From the NCBI GenBank assembly GCA_950295325.1, contig OX485809.1, positions 9,300,001 to 9,364,000 of the forward strand: a stretch of 64,000 bases of DNA. Reading direction: 5' to 3'. The notes under the pieces were generated by a model. The model had not been told where the DNA came from. It saw nothing but the letters and a program-made list of their open reading frames with translations, and did not search any database. Both the position numbers and the translations under genes were made by a program. The DNA comes from Polytrichum commune. Lineage: Eukaryota; Streptophyta; Polytrichopsida; Polytrichales; Polytrichaceae. This document shows positions 49,195 to 58,677 of the stretch, piece by piece. The first letter of the stretch is position 1, and each line of letters starts with the position of its first letter.

Positions 49195-51690
49195 CATAGT
49201 ATCAATGTGATTGTATGCATTAAGGGTTTGAAGTTTTGTAGGCAATGTAAATCCAACACCTATATTTTCAAACGTATCTGTTGAACAAGCTCTCTAGATG
49301 TTGGTTTTGGGTATATTAATTTTTATATATGCATGCTATAGAACAACCGATTGTTATGTTTGTCACCTTCCCAAGAACAAATTTACGTAAAAATCACAAG
49401 ATTCTAGCCACTTCTTGGATGCGCATGAAAGCCTCACAAAAGCTTGAAACATCACCGTATGATGCCTTGATTTTCAACACCATCATGTGGCTAGCGGAGA
49501 AGGTTTATTAAGTGGCGTGGGAAGCTTTGCGTGACTACGGTGTCGCATTGAGTGGCAAAGAATCTTGAAGGATTTGGAAGAAATCTCCCCAAATGTGGCC
49601 TATCATGATTACCCGGGCGTGTTTGACTCAATTTGGTGTAGCAAAGGTCTCATTGTCACTCAAGATAGTTTTGATGGTTGCTTGGGAAGTTACACCTACC
49701 GTGAGGATCGTCACTTGATTTCCTTGAGGGACCATTGTGGGGTCCTTTTGGTTGTTTTAAACTCTTCTTGCAATTGAATGTTCAATTTGGACCCAAAATA
49801 GATGAATCAAATCATCACCTCGCTACGGATCACAAGACTTTGAAGTCTTCAAGAGGACATGATGATCTTTCACATGCACAACACTTGAAGTATGTGTCTT
49901 GTGTTTTGATACCAAACTGGCCTAGATATTGTTAGTTATAGTATATGGGTGTTTCTACTTTCCTCCATTTATATGGTGGATTTTTTTTGGCCCTTGTTGT
50001 GATTGGTACGAGTGTGCATTTTATAGACATGATCTAGGAGCACTTGAGATATATATATATATAGGCAAAATACGCGATTGATGTTCAACTAACTGGATTA
50101 GCTGACTAGAGGTGTGCAAATAGGTCCACAAAAAGAGGATGCATGTCATTTTATTTGGCCTTGACCCTTAACTTCCCACGCCCAATTTCTCTCAAATTTG
50201 TCCAAAAAATGTGACCTCAATTTTATTGACTGTAGTTGAAGATCTATAGATGTTTGCAAGTTAGAGGTGACTACTATCAATCCAAATTTGAAACGTTGAA
50301 ATTTTGTTATGTAGGACATTACAATAAGAATGTCAATAATGCTCTTGAAGGGCAACATTTTAGAAATTATATTAGGGTTGATTTCTCGATCGAACCTCCA
50401 CTCAAATCATCACCAAATGACAAAATGTTGCCTTCATTTAAAAGAGAGGCAATATACTTACTCAAATCAACCCACAAAGTTCTTGAAATCATTATTTTGT
50501 GATTTTTGAGGAAGCTTTGAAATTTGAGGCAATAGTGTCACAAATGCGCACCTTCCATATGAATTTACACCCACCAACACATGCCCAACTACATCCTCCA
50601 ATGGTAGATGTTTGGGAAACAATGCAATTGAGTGGCGTGCAATTTTTCAAATTAATTGGGAACTATTTGCACACAAGGATAAATTTAAAAAAAAAAAAAA
50701 CATGTTTAGGAAATGTTGCCCCTACACTATAGAGGTGACAAATGTCAAGTAGGCATTTGTGGAATGGTTCCACCACAAACCAATTCAGAGCACACTCCCA
50801 TATTTTAATTACTTAACAAATAATTAATATTGTTGAGTCAAAATTATCCACGTGGCAAGACATAATAAACCTAAACATGGACAAAAGGAGTAGTTGAAAC
50901 AATTCATAACCCATTTGAACTGGTGTCAAAGGGGTCATAACGAATTGCTCAATGACCAGATTATGGTTCCATGGAATATTAGGGATCAATCTTGAACTTG
51001 AGTTGGAAGGGCAACCCTTATATTCATTTGTCTATTTTTAATATTTGTTGGGTGCAAATCAATCAATAAATGCAAGAGAATCAACCCTTCGCTTTTGAAG
51101 GAAATTTGTGTGGAACCTTTGCCTTCTTTCATGACATGAAGAAATCGCCCTTTTGAATCTTGGGTTTGGTTTTAGGCATGGGAAAGGACAAAGGTTTCCT
51201 CAACAATGGTCTTTAGAGCATCTCCCGAAGGCTCATGCGCCTTCAAATTGGACATGGTGATGGAACATGAGCTAACCCTAGACTTGCAATATGGCACACC
51301 TGAAGTGGAGACCAAAGAATACCTTGACCCATAGATGTCATTGGGGACATAATGTGTCCTTGCTTTGGTCACTGCCATAATCACATCAATGTTGAATTCC
51401 TTCCTTTGTGGGTGTGACAAAATATAGCTACCTACGATTGATATCATTGTGAAATTGAAAATTGTAAGGGCACCCAAATTTGAAGATTATGTGGGCATGC
51501 AAGTTTGGAGCACATCATAGTTATTTGTAAAGTGTAGGAGTTGAGACCAGGGATTAAGTTCTAAACCTTGAGAAAACCTTGTGTTAATTTATGAGAATTA
51601 ACACAAAAGTTATCCAAGTTTTTTTGGTGCTAAAATTATCAAACAAAAAGAGTAGTGTTGGGCTATTGAATTTTGGTTTTCTAATACCCT
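49195..51690. other. Intergenic, no supported gene
   Basis: Several 60-100-codon frames lie here (49329-49511, 49565-49777, 50236-50502 plus; 51172-51477 minus). Their composition is less AT-driven than elsewhere and 49565-49777 looks mildly protein-like, but I recognise no domain and see no joined exon structure. They could be fragments of a decayed gene or transposon. A short (TA)n tract lies near 50049-50061. Confidence 0.4.
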
Positions 51691-52225
51691 GCCCACACCT
51701 GCTGGTGGTGGGCAGCAGTGAACGGAGTTCGCCCGTTCGTTGCCACCAGTAGGCGTGGGCGTCTACACTATGTCGCGGCCTTCCCACCAACAAGTATGTG
51801 ATTTTTTTTGCCCCAAGAATCTTCGCGAAAATTTCTTTACCCACTTTGACTAGTAAAACTTGAGAAAAACGTGAAATCCTTCGGACCTAGTGACCGGGAG
51901 ATTTTTGGGCATAATCGATTGAGACCCTATTATATGCAAGTCCAATCGGTTACACATTGACATCCTCCGGTTTTCCTGGGATAAATCAAGGTATATTTTA
52001 TAAATTCCTCTAAAATGATTGGTAATTTTTTCAATCTTGAACTTCAACCGGTTATTTCTGAAACTCAACCGGTTCATCTGCAACTAACTGCCGGTTCTCC
52101 CCGATCATAGTTCAGACCTTGGACAACTAACCAACTAATTCAACTATTATAGGCCCCGCACACATACTAGTGGTGGGCGGCAGTGAATGGGCGAACACCG
52201 TTCGCTGCCACCAGTATGTGTGGGC
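51691..52225. mobile_element. Family C element with palindromic ends
   Basis: Both ends share GCCCACAC and CTGGTGG in inverted orientation. Each end is also an imperfect palindrome of about 70 bp: 51691-51760 and 52153-52225 each pair a CTGGTGGTGGGC...TGAACGG side with a CCGTTCG...GCCACCAG side. The interior (51870-52115) carries the family C sequence with repeated AACCGGTT motifs, also found at 5161-5420, 14056-14430 and 53027-53200. No coding capacity and no clear target duplication are visible. Confidence 0.65.
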
Positions 52226-52346
52226 ATGTCTTTGTTTTATCTTAACTCTGGCCTCCTATCACTTTTGCATCTCAACTTTGATTCTCAAACATCAATTGAC
52301 AATTTTGAGTTCATCCATTTGCCAAAACCCTACCTTCTCTTATGAT

Positions 52347-52768
52347 GAAATATTGTCTTGGGATGATTGAAATTTGGATGAAAGTTCACTTGGTAAGTGA
52401 TAGTAATTGCAACACTATGAATCTATATTCCCCTATAAAAATAACAAGGAATGACCCATAATGTTGGGTTGACATATAGTGTTGGTAACAAGTAACCGCA
52501 GTTTACAATTAGTATTTGGCTAAAAAATGATACTCTTAGTTAAATGTTGTAGCAATATGTAACTCCAAATGGTAACCCACACATATTAGACAAAATAGTG
52601 TAATTGTAAACCGCCCATGTAGTTTCACTGACACTAAGTGTAAACCAAACATCATTTGTTATTCCTTCTAAAAAAGGAAATTAGACATTATAGGTTTACA
52701 TTGTTGCAATTATTGCCACTTATTAGGTGAATTTTCATCCAAATCTCAATCATCCATGACAACATTTC
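52347..52768. mobile_element. MITE-like element with ~80-bp inverted repeats, family G
   Basis: The left side reads GGATGATTGAAATTTGGATG, then AAAGTTCAC, then AAGTGATAGTAATTGCAAC. The reverse complement of the right side reads GGATGATTGAGATTTGGATG, AAAATTCAC, AAGTGGCAATAATTGCAAC. The similarity covers about 80 bp with scattered mismatches, giving a 422-bp element. I could not define a target duplication. No coding capacity is seen. Confidence 0.65.
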
Positions 52769-53026
52769 TTAATATGAATTTTAGGATGCAGAATATACCA
52801 AAGGTGGATGAACCAAAAGTAGCTTGTGGTGGTGATATTTGCACTAAACTTATTCATACGAAGTGTCAATAAAAAAAGTTACCACATGTGACATAAAATA
52901 CCATATGATACTAAAATAAAATATTTAGTAGTAGTTGAGATATACTTTTAGTTTTAAAATGTCACTTCATTTTAGGAAAAATGAACCAAGTTCGTTTCAT
53001 TGTCAAAAACAGACAAGATAATTCGG

Positions 53027-53385
53027 GCCAACCAGTTACATGTTGACATCCTCCGGTTTTCCTTTATTAAGTTGGGGTATATTCTATAAATTCTTGTAAC
53101 ATGCTCGGTAATTTTCATGCAGTCTTGAACTTCCACCAGTTATTTCTCAAAATCATCCAGTAGTTTTATAACTAACTACCGGTTCTCCCCAATCGTAGTT
53201 CACGAAACCTAATAGTCCAAAAAATTTATCGTATGCTAGGTCGACATTCACAGTGAACGGGCAAGTTGGGTGTTCGTTGCGCCCAGTCGCTGCCGTTACA
53301 TAAATTTATATGAAAAGTGGCCCCCTGTTGGTGGGAGCGTGCGACTGGCCCTCCCACCAGCATGTGTGGGTGGCCTATAACTCAA
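53027..53385. repeat. Truncated second copy of the palindromic-end family C element
   Basis: It shares GTTGACATCCTCCGGTTTTCC, CTTGAACTTCCACC, and AACTACCGGTTCTCCCC with 51870-52115 in the same orientation. It then passes into a GTGAACGGGC...CCCACCAGCATGTGTGGGTGG segment resembling the palindromic end of the element at 51691-52225. The left palindromic end is missing. The copy is diverged. Confidence 0.55.
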
Positions 53386-54001
53386 GCTACTAAGATGGGT
53401 GGACCAAGCTAGTCTTGCATAGGCCAATCCAAGATATAGGACGGCAGGTACCCTTTTAATGTCCTAAAATTCTCTTAAAGTTTGAGAGGACAAAAGAGGA
53501 ATTCCCAAAAGTTTCACCCACTTTTCCAAATACGCTTCAAATGTACGACAAGACAACAAACTCTTAATAGAAAGTCTTTTGAAAGAGGGATCAAACCCAC
53601 GGTTTTTTCTTTCTTTGAGAAACTTGACGTATAACTCTATTCACTAAAAAACGTTTTTTGATACATTGACGTACAAGTAGAAGCCTTTGAAGCATGGATG
53701 TTGGTCAAGTATATCACAAGGTGATATCTCATAGGGATTTGGAGTTCATTTGAAGTTAACATTTAATAAATAAATAAATAAATAAATATCTCGAGATTCT
53801 ACAATTTCCATACAAATTTTTCAATATTCTAATGGTTTGTACAAAATGGCTCTTGTAAAGTTAGCATGCCCTGAGATATTCAATATGTGATCAGGGGTTG
53901 TCCTCGGCTTGGGGGGTCTGGTGGGTTGTCCTTGGTGGGAGTCGGTTGGTAGTTCTTTTCACGTGACAGTGTATCGCGCCCGAGGGTCCCCACATCCCCT
54001 T
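53386..54001. other. Intergenic, no gene seen; edge of the DNMT retroelement locus
   Basis: It contains an (AAAT)n tract at 53764-53788 and a short GC-richer stretch at 53890-54000. The minus-strand frame 53880-54128 crosses the 107-bp direct repeat and has no domain. The exact left border of element 2 is not identifiable. Confidence 0.4.
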
Positions 54002-54108
54002 TGTCGTGTAAACTAAGATCATTAAACACAACAGATCGAGTGTCGTTGTCAACATCAATTAGCAAAATAAAATAGCAAACTAAAATGCTAAACAACCACC
54101 TCTTCAAG
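54002..54108 (-). repeat. 107-bp direct repeat, distal copy
   Basis: TGTCGTGTAAACTAAGATC through AACCACCTCTTCAAG recurs almost exactly at 54543-54649 (one difference, ATT versus GTT) in the same orientation. The two copies are separated by 434 bp. A third copy lies inverted at about 63553-63659. The arrangement suggests that the 3' LTR, or a tandem partial LTR, of element 2 lies here, but no TG...CA-bounded pair can be fixed. Confidence 0.8.
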
Positions 54109-54203
54109 ATGAGGGTTTCTCTCTCCAAGCTGAAGAAACTAAAATGTCTCCTTACAAAGCTTAAGAAACTCTAAAATTCACACACAAGAGTCAAACTATC
54201 TCT

Positions 54204-55167
54204 CACTCCACGAAGGGAGAATCCAAGAGTGCAAGTGGTGGAGAAAGAATGCAAAGGCTTTACTCATAATCTACTACACCATAGCCATGAGAAAGCAACA
54301 ACAAGCTCTCTCTCTCTCAAAACACACTCACAAGACTTGACTTGACAACAATGACAAGTCAAGAGGCCTTCCTCTCCATACAACCCCAATCCTATGTGGA
54401 GTTCATCCATGGAGTGGATGAACAACTAACTAGGACTCCCAACGGAGTCCGTTACTCATCCCAACACACATGGACTCCTAGTGGAGTCCATTTACTCCTA
54501 AATTGACGTGACTTAGCCTCCGATGTCACCTCATGTGACAACTGTCGTGTAAACTAAGATCGTTAAACACAACAGATCGAGTGTCGTTGTCAACATCAAT
54601 TAGCAAAATAAAATAGCAAACTAAAATGCTAAACAACCACCTCTTCAAGTGTCCCCACTAGCAGATAAGGAGCCCCTCCAATCGGCTAGGAACAAACACA
54701 CTCATCGATAGAGTTGTTGAACATGATGAAGTTGTTGCTACATCTATACATATTTAATTGGGTAGTAGTAATCGAAGGAATTAAACTCGTAATTGACAAA
54801 GTAATCCAAGAACTGTAGGCTGGGTACAATGTGAGCCCCATCCTTAATCGCCTTCAACAATTAATGTTGAATTCTTGGATAACTCTTTCAATGTGGTCTT
54901 AATTCCATAAAATTTCCAACCAACTAAATAACAACTTCACCACTAAAACATGTGGTAAACATCCACAAAATTCTCAATCATGACCATTAACGGCCACGGA
55001 ATGAGAGGCTTTCCGACAACGAGGATAAACCCAATTGCCAGAAGGAAGAGTAAAAAGGGGAGGTGTCAAACATGCCATGTGCCATCCACTTTGACATTGG
55101 TCGTACAATAACATTGTTGCAGCTCCTTTCTTCTCTCCACAAACATAACAAGGCAAACCCTGTGGTA
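54204..55167 (-). repeat. Left arm of ~965-bp inverted repeat (3' end of element 2)
   Basis: This stretch is the reverse complement of 63035-64000 with only scattered differences by eye. On the minus strand it holds the PHD finger coding region, the stop codon, the 3' non-coding region and probable LTR sequence. Similarity starts sharply at about 55167 (GTGGTA). Its outer limit is not known because the partner arm runs off the window. Confidence 0.92.
54543..54649 (-). repeat. 107-bp direct repeat, proximal copy
   Basis: This is the proximal partner of the copy at 54002-54108 and lies inside the left inverted arm. On the minus strand it follows the non-coding 3' region after the PHD stop codon. 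Confidence 0.8.
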
Positions 55168-55370
55168 CAACCGCCAACTCGGGATGCACAGAGCCGTCGA
55201 TGGGAAGGTGACATGGAGCACAATTCTTTGAATGCTCACGACATTCCCGTCCATCCTTGCCTTCAAGCAATAATATACCACTTGGCAAGACATTTTTTAC
55301 CCGCAAAATCGTGCGCCCAGCCTTGACATCCAATGTCGTAGGCGCCTCCCGTTGCAAGTAAACATAATCC
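54974..55370 (-). pseudogene. Element 2 polyprotein C-terminus with degenerate PHD finger
   Basis: This frame follows the integrase core after a one-base shift in a G run at 55371-55374. Its first part (LQREAPTTLDVKAG, VLPSGILLLEG) is the C-terminal tail of the integrase region. It is followed by CHLPIDG and then a PHD finger, a zinc module that in host proteins reads histone tails: CYVC, then an YDQC, then WHMAC, then WVYPRC. Two of the eight zinc ligands (third and seventh) are Tyr here and Cys in the opposite-strand copy at 63041-63228, so this finger should not fold normally. Stop codon at 54974-54976. PHD fingers are not a usual part of plant gypsy elements; many carry a chromodomain in this position instead. 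Confidence 0.88.
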
Positions 55371-56187
55371 CCTTGGAAAATCTACGAACCTGAGGTCGAT
55401 AAGCTCCACTGCGGATCCGGGCATACCGTAATGTATCACGATGTTGAGCAATATTCAAGTTCTCCATAGCCATAGGCATGGCCTTTTGGAAGAACGTTGC
55501 TTGGTCATGAAGACATTGAGCCCAAACATCTGGATCATCCAAGTTTACCACGGGAGCCAATTTCTCTCGCACTGAGCTAGGTAAAATTGGTTCCCGTCCA
55601 TACAAGAGTTGGTAAGGACTATAGGATGCCAAAGATGTTTGCTTGCTGAAACGATAACCCATTGCTATCCATGGTAACATCAAGTCCCAATCGCGATGGT
55701 TGCCATGAAGCAATCCATACTTCCGCAAACCGCGCTTAACCGTCTGAACAACTCGTTCAACTAAGCCATCTGCCTCAGGGTGATCTCTGGAAGTTGTCCG
55801 ATGATCAATCAAAGCCTTGGTACACAAAGCCTCGAAAGATCCAAGGAATTCTCTCCCTTGACCCGTCAACACCTCTGCAGGTGCTCCAAATCGTGCCAAA
55901 ACTCGATCAAGACATGCCATAGCCGCCAATTCTGAGGAATTTTGGGGAAGAGCCACGAGTTCAATCCACTTACTAAAATGCTCCACCATCACAAACACAT
56001 ACTTGGAACCACGTGGAGTGATAGTAAGCGGTCTGGCAAAATCCAAAGACCAACGATATCCCAAGCCCATAATATGTAAAGGCTGAAGTTGAGGTGACAA
56101 AGTATTAAAACTTGACCTGACCCGGTCACATACTTCACACCGAGAAACATAAGTGGCAACCTTTTGATACATACCAGTCCACCAATA
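55297..56187 (-). pseudogene. Element 2 integrase core (inactivated)
   Basis: The frame continues from the previous fragment after the TAA at 56188-56190. It contains the last half of the HHCC zinc site (CEVC), the first catalytic Asp (WSLDFA), and the Glu in DGLVER. The second catalytic Asp is replaced: the codon at 55861-55863 encodes Gly in LTGQGREF, and the Glu follows after 34 residues. Towards the end (SGAYRPQVRRF) the frame runs into unrelated residues because of the one-base shift near 55371. With a stop upstream and a missing catalytic residue, this integrase cannot work. The catalytic role, joining cDNA ends to target DNA, is known for the family. Confidence 0.9.
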
Positions 56188-56655
56188 TTAGTTGCGCAAC
56201 ATAGAGTGCGTCCTTCGCACTCCAAAATGTCCAAGCTCCTCGTGCACTTGCCGCACCAAAGAATTTCTTTGATCTGGCCTTGGAACGATGCATCTCGTTC
56301 CGTTCGGCCACACACGAAATAACAAGCTGTTTGTCCAACGAAACCTTGTTATCCGGTGACTAACTCTATCTCGCTCCATAGCAGATAGTCCAAGAGGAAA
56401 TATCCCGTGTTGAAGTTTGTGCAAGACCGCCTGGTCTTCCCACACATCACTAACAACGAGAGATTTATCAACCTCCTCATCTTGTTCTTCTACAAGGATC
56501 TCAGCAGCCAATCCCGACATCATTGTGAGATATGTGGCAGCATGCCAACCCGGAACTGCCTCACGATCACAATTTCCATGCCACCTGGCTCCAGTTAAAT
56601 CCTCATCTGAAGGACTTGGATTGCGAGACAATCCGTCTGCATCCAAGTTGGCAAT
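56188..56655 (-). pseudogene. Element 2 RNase H-integrase linker and HHCC start
   Basis: This part of the same frame lies between the TGA at 56656-56658 and the TAA at 56188-56190. It begins with DADGLSRNP, the conserved end of the RNase H region in gypsy elements, and ends with the His half of the integrase zinc site (VHEELGHFGVRRT). Between them is an acidic linker. It is not a separate gene; only the two stop codons set it apart. Confidence 0.85.
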
Positions 56656-58116
56656 TCATGCTCGGTGAACAACTTCAAAATCATATTCCTGAAGTAACAA
56701 TGCCCACCTAGCAAGTTTCCCGGTGAGCTTATCTGATTCCATAAGCCATTTTAAAGGCTGATGATCAGTCACCAAAGTAAACTTTTGCCCATACAAATAA
56801 GGTCGAAAATGTGCAATGGCCCAAACGGCCGCCAAGGCCTCGCCTTCATAAGAAGAATAATTAGATTCAGTACTATTATTGCTTCTAGATGCATAAGCCA
56901 CCACATATTCCTTTCCCTCTTTATTCTTCTGTGTCAATACCGCTCCCAATCCCACTGCACTCCAATCCGTGTGCAATTGAAAAGCTCTAGACACATCCGG
57001 GCGTCGAAGCACTGGCGCTGAACCGAGCCTCTGCTTCAATGTATCAAATGCCTGTTGTTGTTCCCGACTCCAAATCCATGATTGGTCTTTCCCCGTGAGA
57101 ATGGTAAGAGGTTTGGCAATCAAACTAAAGTTTTTGACAAACCTCCTATAATAATTTGCCAATCCTAGAAATGCACGAAGCCGTGGTACATCACTAGGTG
57201 CGGGAATTTTGTGCAAAGCATCCACCTTCGCTTGTTGCACACCAAGACCGCCAGGAACAATCATATGGCCTAAATAGGGTAATTGATCATGGAAAAACTT
57301 ACATTTTCCATGATGTAAACGGAGTCCCCACCGTTGAAGTCGTTCAAATACAGCTTGCAAATGTCTCACATGATCATGTGGACTATTACTAAAGATGATA
57401 ACATCATCAATGTAACATCTAGCAAACGGCAAACCAGCCAATAATTGGTCCATCACCCGTTGAAATTCAGCTGGTGCATTCTTGAGACCAAATGGCAGAA
57501 ATTTCCAATGATAAAATTGATCTTTGCCATCTTTATCAATTCCCCAAAATGCGGTCTTCACCCAATCACCCAACAACAAAGGTAATTGGTGATAACAAGA
57601 CCTCAAATCCAGAGTGCTGAAGATTCTAGAAAATCCCAGTGCATCAAACAACTCCTCCGGCATTGGCATTGGATATCGATCCGACTTGGTCTTGCGGTTG
57701 ACTGGACGATAATCACCACACATCCGTTTTTCCGTCCAGTTGCCAAAAATATCCTTCTTTGACGGCATAACCGTGGCACAAGCATACTCTCCATTGGAGA
57801 GTTCAATCAATTCCGCTGCCAATAACTCTTGACATCGAGTTTGAACACCCAACCTTTCAGATGCACTAAGTCTGTACGGCCGTCTGAAAATAGGGTGGTC
57901 GTCCTCGAGTTGAATACAAACAGGTTTACCTTTATATCCTTCAAGATCATGAAGACTAAAGGCAAAACAATTACGGTAAGAGCGAATAAATGCCCGTACC
58001 TTTCGTGCTTCGGCACCAGTAAGCTTTGGCCCCACTTCAATTGGCCAATCGTCAAACTCCGTGGTTTCCTTCTTCATAGAAGGATTGCCACTTGGTGCCA
58101 GCACAGCCTGTGATTG
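56656..58116 (-). pseudogene. Element 2 reverse transcriptase and RNase H
   Basis: Both catalytic domains are well preserved between the stop codons at 58117-58119 and 56656-56658. RT motifs in order are CGDYRPVN, FSTLDLRSCYHQ, FLPFGLKNAPAEFQR and CYIDDVIIF (YIDD catalytic pair). RNase H shows HTDWSAVGLGA (Asp), YEGEALA (Glu) and VTDHQPLKW (Asp). The thumb/connection part has FLGLANYYRRF. It copies element RNA into DNA and removes the RNA strand, in the cytoplasmic particle according to family knowledge. The fragment has no ATG at its upstream end because it is the middle of a polyprotein. RT differs clearly from element 1 (YIDD and LPFGL here, FVDD and MPFGL there), so the two elements belong to different lineages. 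Confidence 0.93.
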
Positions 58117-58662
58117 CTAGTCCGTGGAGAGGGCAACACCTTTGCCCCCATCATCTGCACTTGAATCCAAATGCGTATCCTCTCCACTACAATCGGTTTG
58201 TGTAGCTAAATAGCTACCCACATATGAAGTATCACCAAGAAATAGAAGTGGAAACATTTTATGGGCCTCCAACTTCCCAAACTCTTGGGCCAAAGCCGAA
58301 AAAACACGTTGGGCTCGAAGCTCTTCCGCAACATGAAGTTTCAAAGGAAATAATCCCTCGGTGTCATTGACCTCAATGTGATCCTTGGATTGCGGCTCCA
58401 TTGCCTCCTGACCATTGTTCTCTGCCCTCAGAGTAAGCAATTGGTCATCCATACGTTGTTGAGCAGCAAGACAAATTCCAATTATCCACACAATGCTGTT
58501 AAAATCCATAGCTTGTCCCAATAGGAAACGTCTCTGACCTTCCTGAAACCCGTGAGTAGCCGTGGTACCTGTAAGAAAACCCATGGCGCGTTCCCGCTCA
58601 TCTGCCGTTGGCTGCTCATAAGTTTGGGATTTTGAATCCCAAACCATGCCAGGTCCACGAGA
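58117..58662 (-). pseudogene. DNA methyltransferase C-terminal motifs and linker to RT
   Basis: Same frame as the methyltransferase ORF, after two stops (58678-58680 TAG and 58663-58665 TGA). The first ~60 residues contain ERERAMGFLTG and, after EGQRR, FLLGQAMDFNSIVWII, which match the pattern of C5-methyltransferase motifs IX and X (a G(F/Y).. block, then LG.A..... near the C-terminus). These motifs help close the fold around the cofactor. After them comes a polar, acidic linker of about 110 residues without a recognised domain, up to the TAG at 58117-58119. The methyltransferase is therefore cut in two by nonsense codons between its target-recognition region and its last motifs. Confidence 0.8.
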
Positions 58663-58677
58663 TCAAAATGCAAAAGA

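Noticed and set aside
56656-58104. Separate RT gene starting at 58104
   Set aside because: The codon at 58104 is GTG, and the frame continues upstream through a single stop into the methyltransferase region. It is the middle of one polyprotein.
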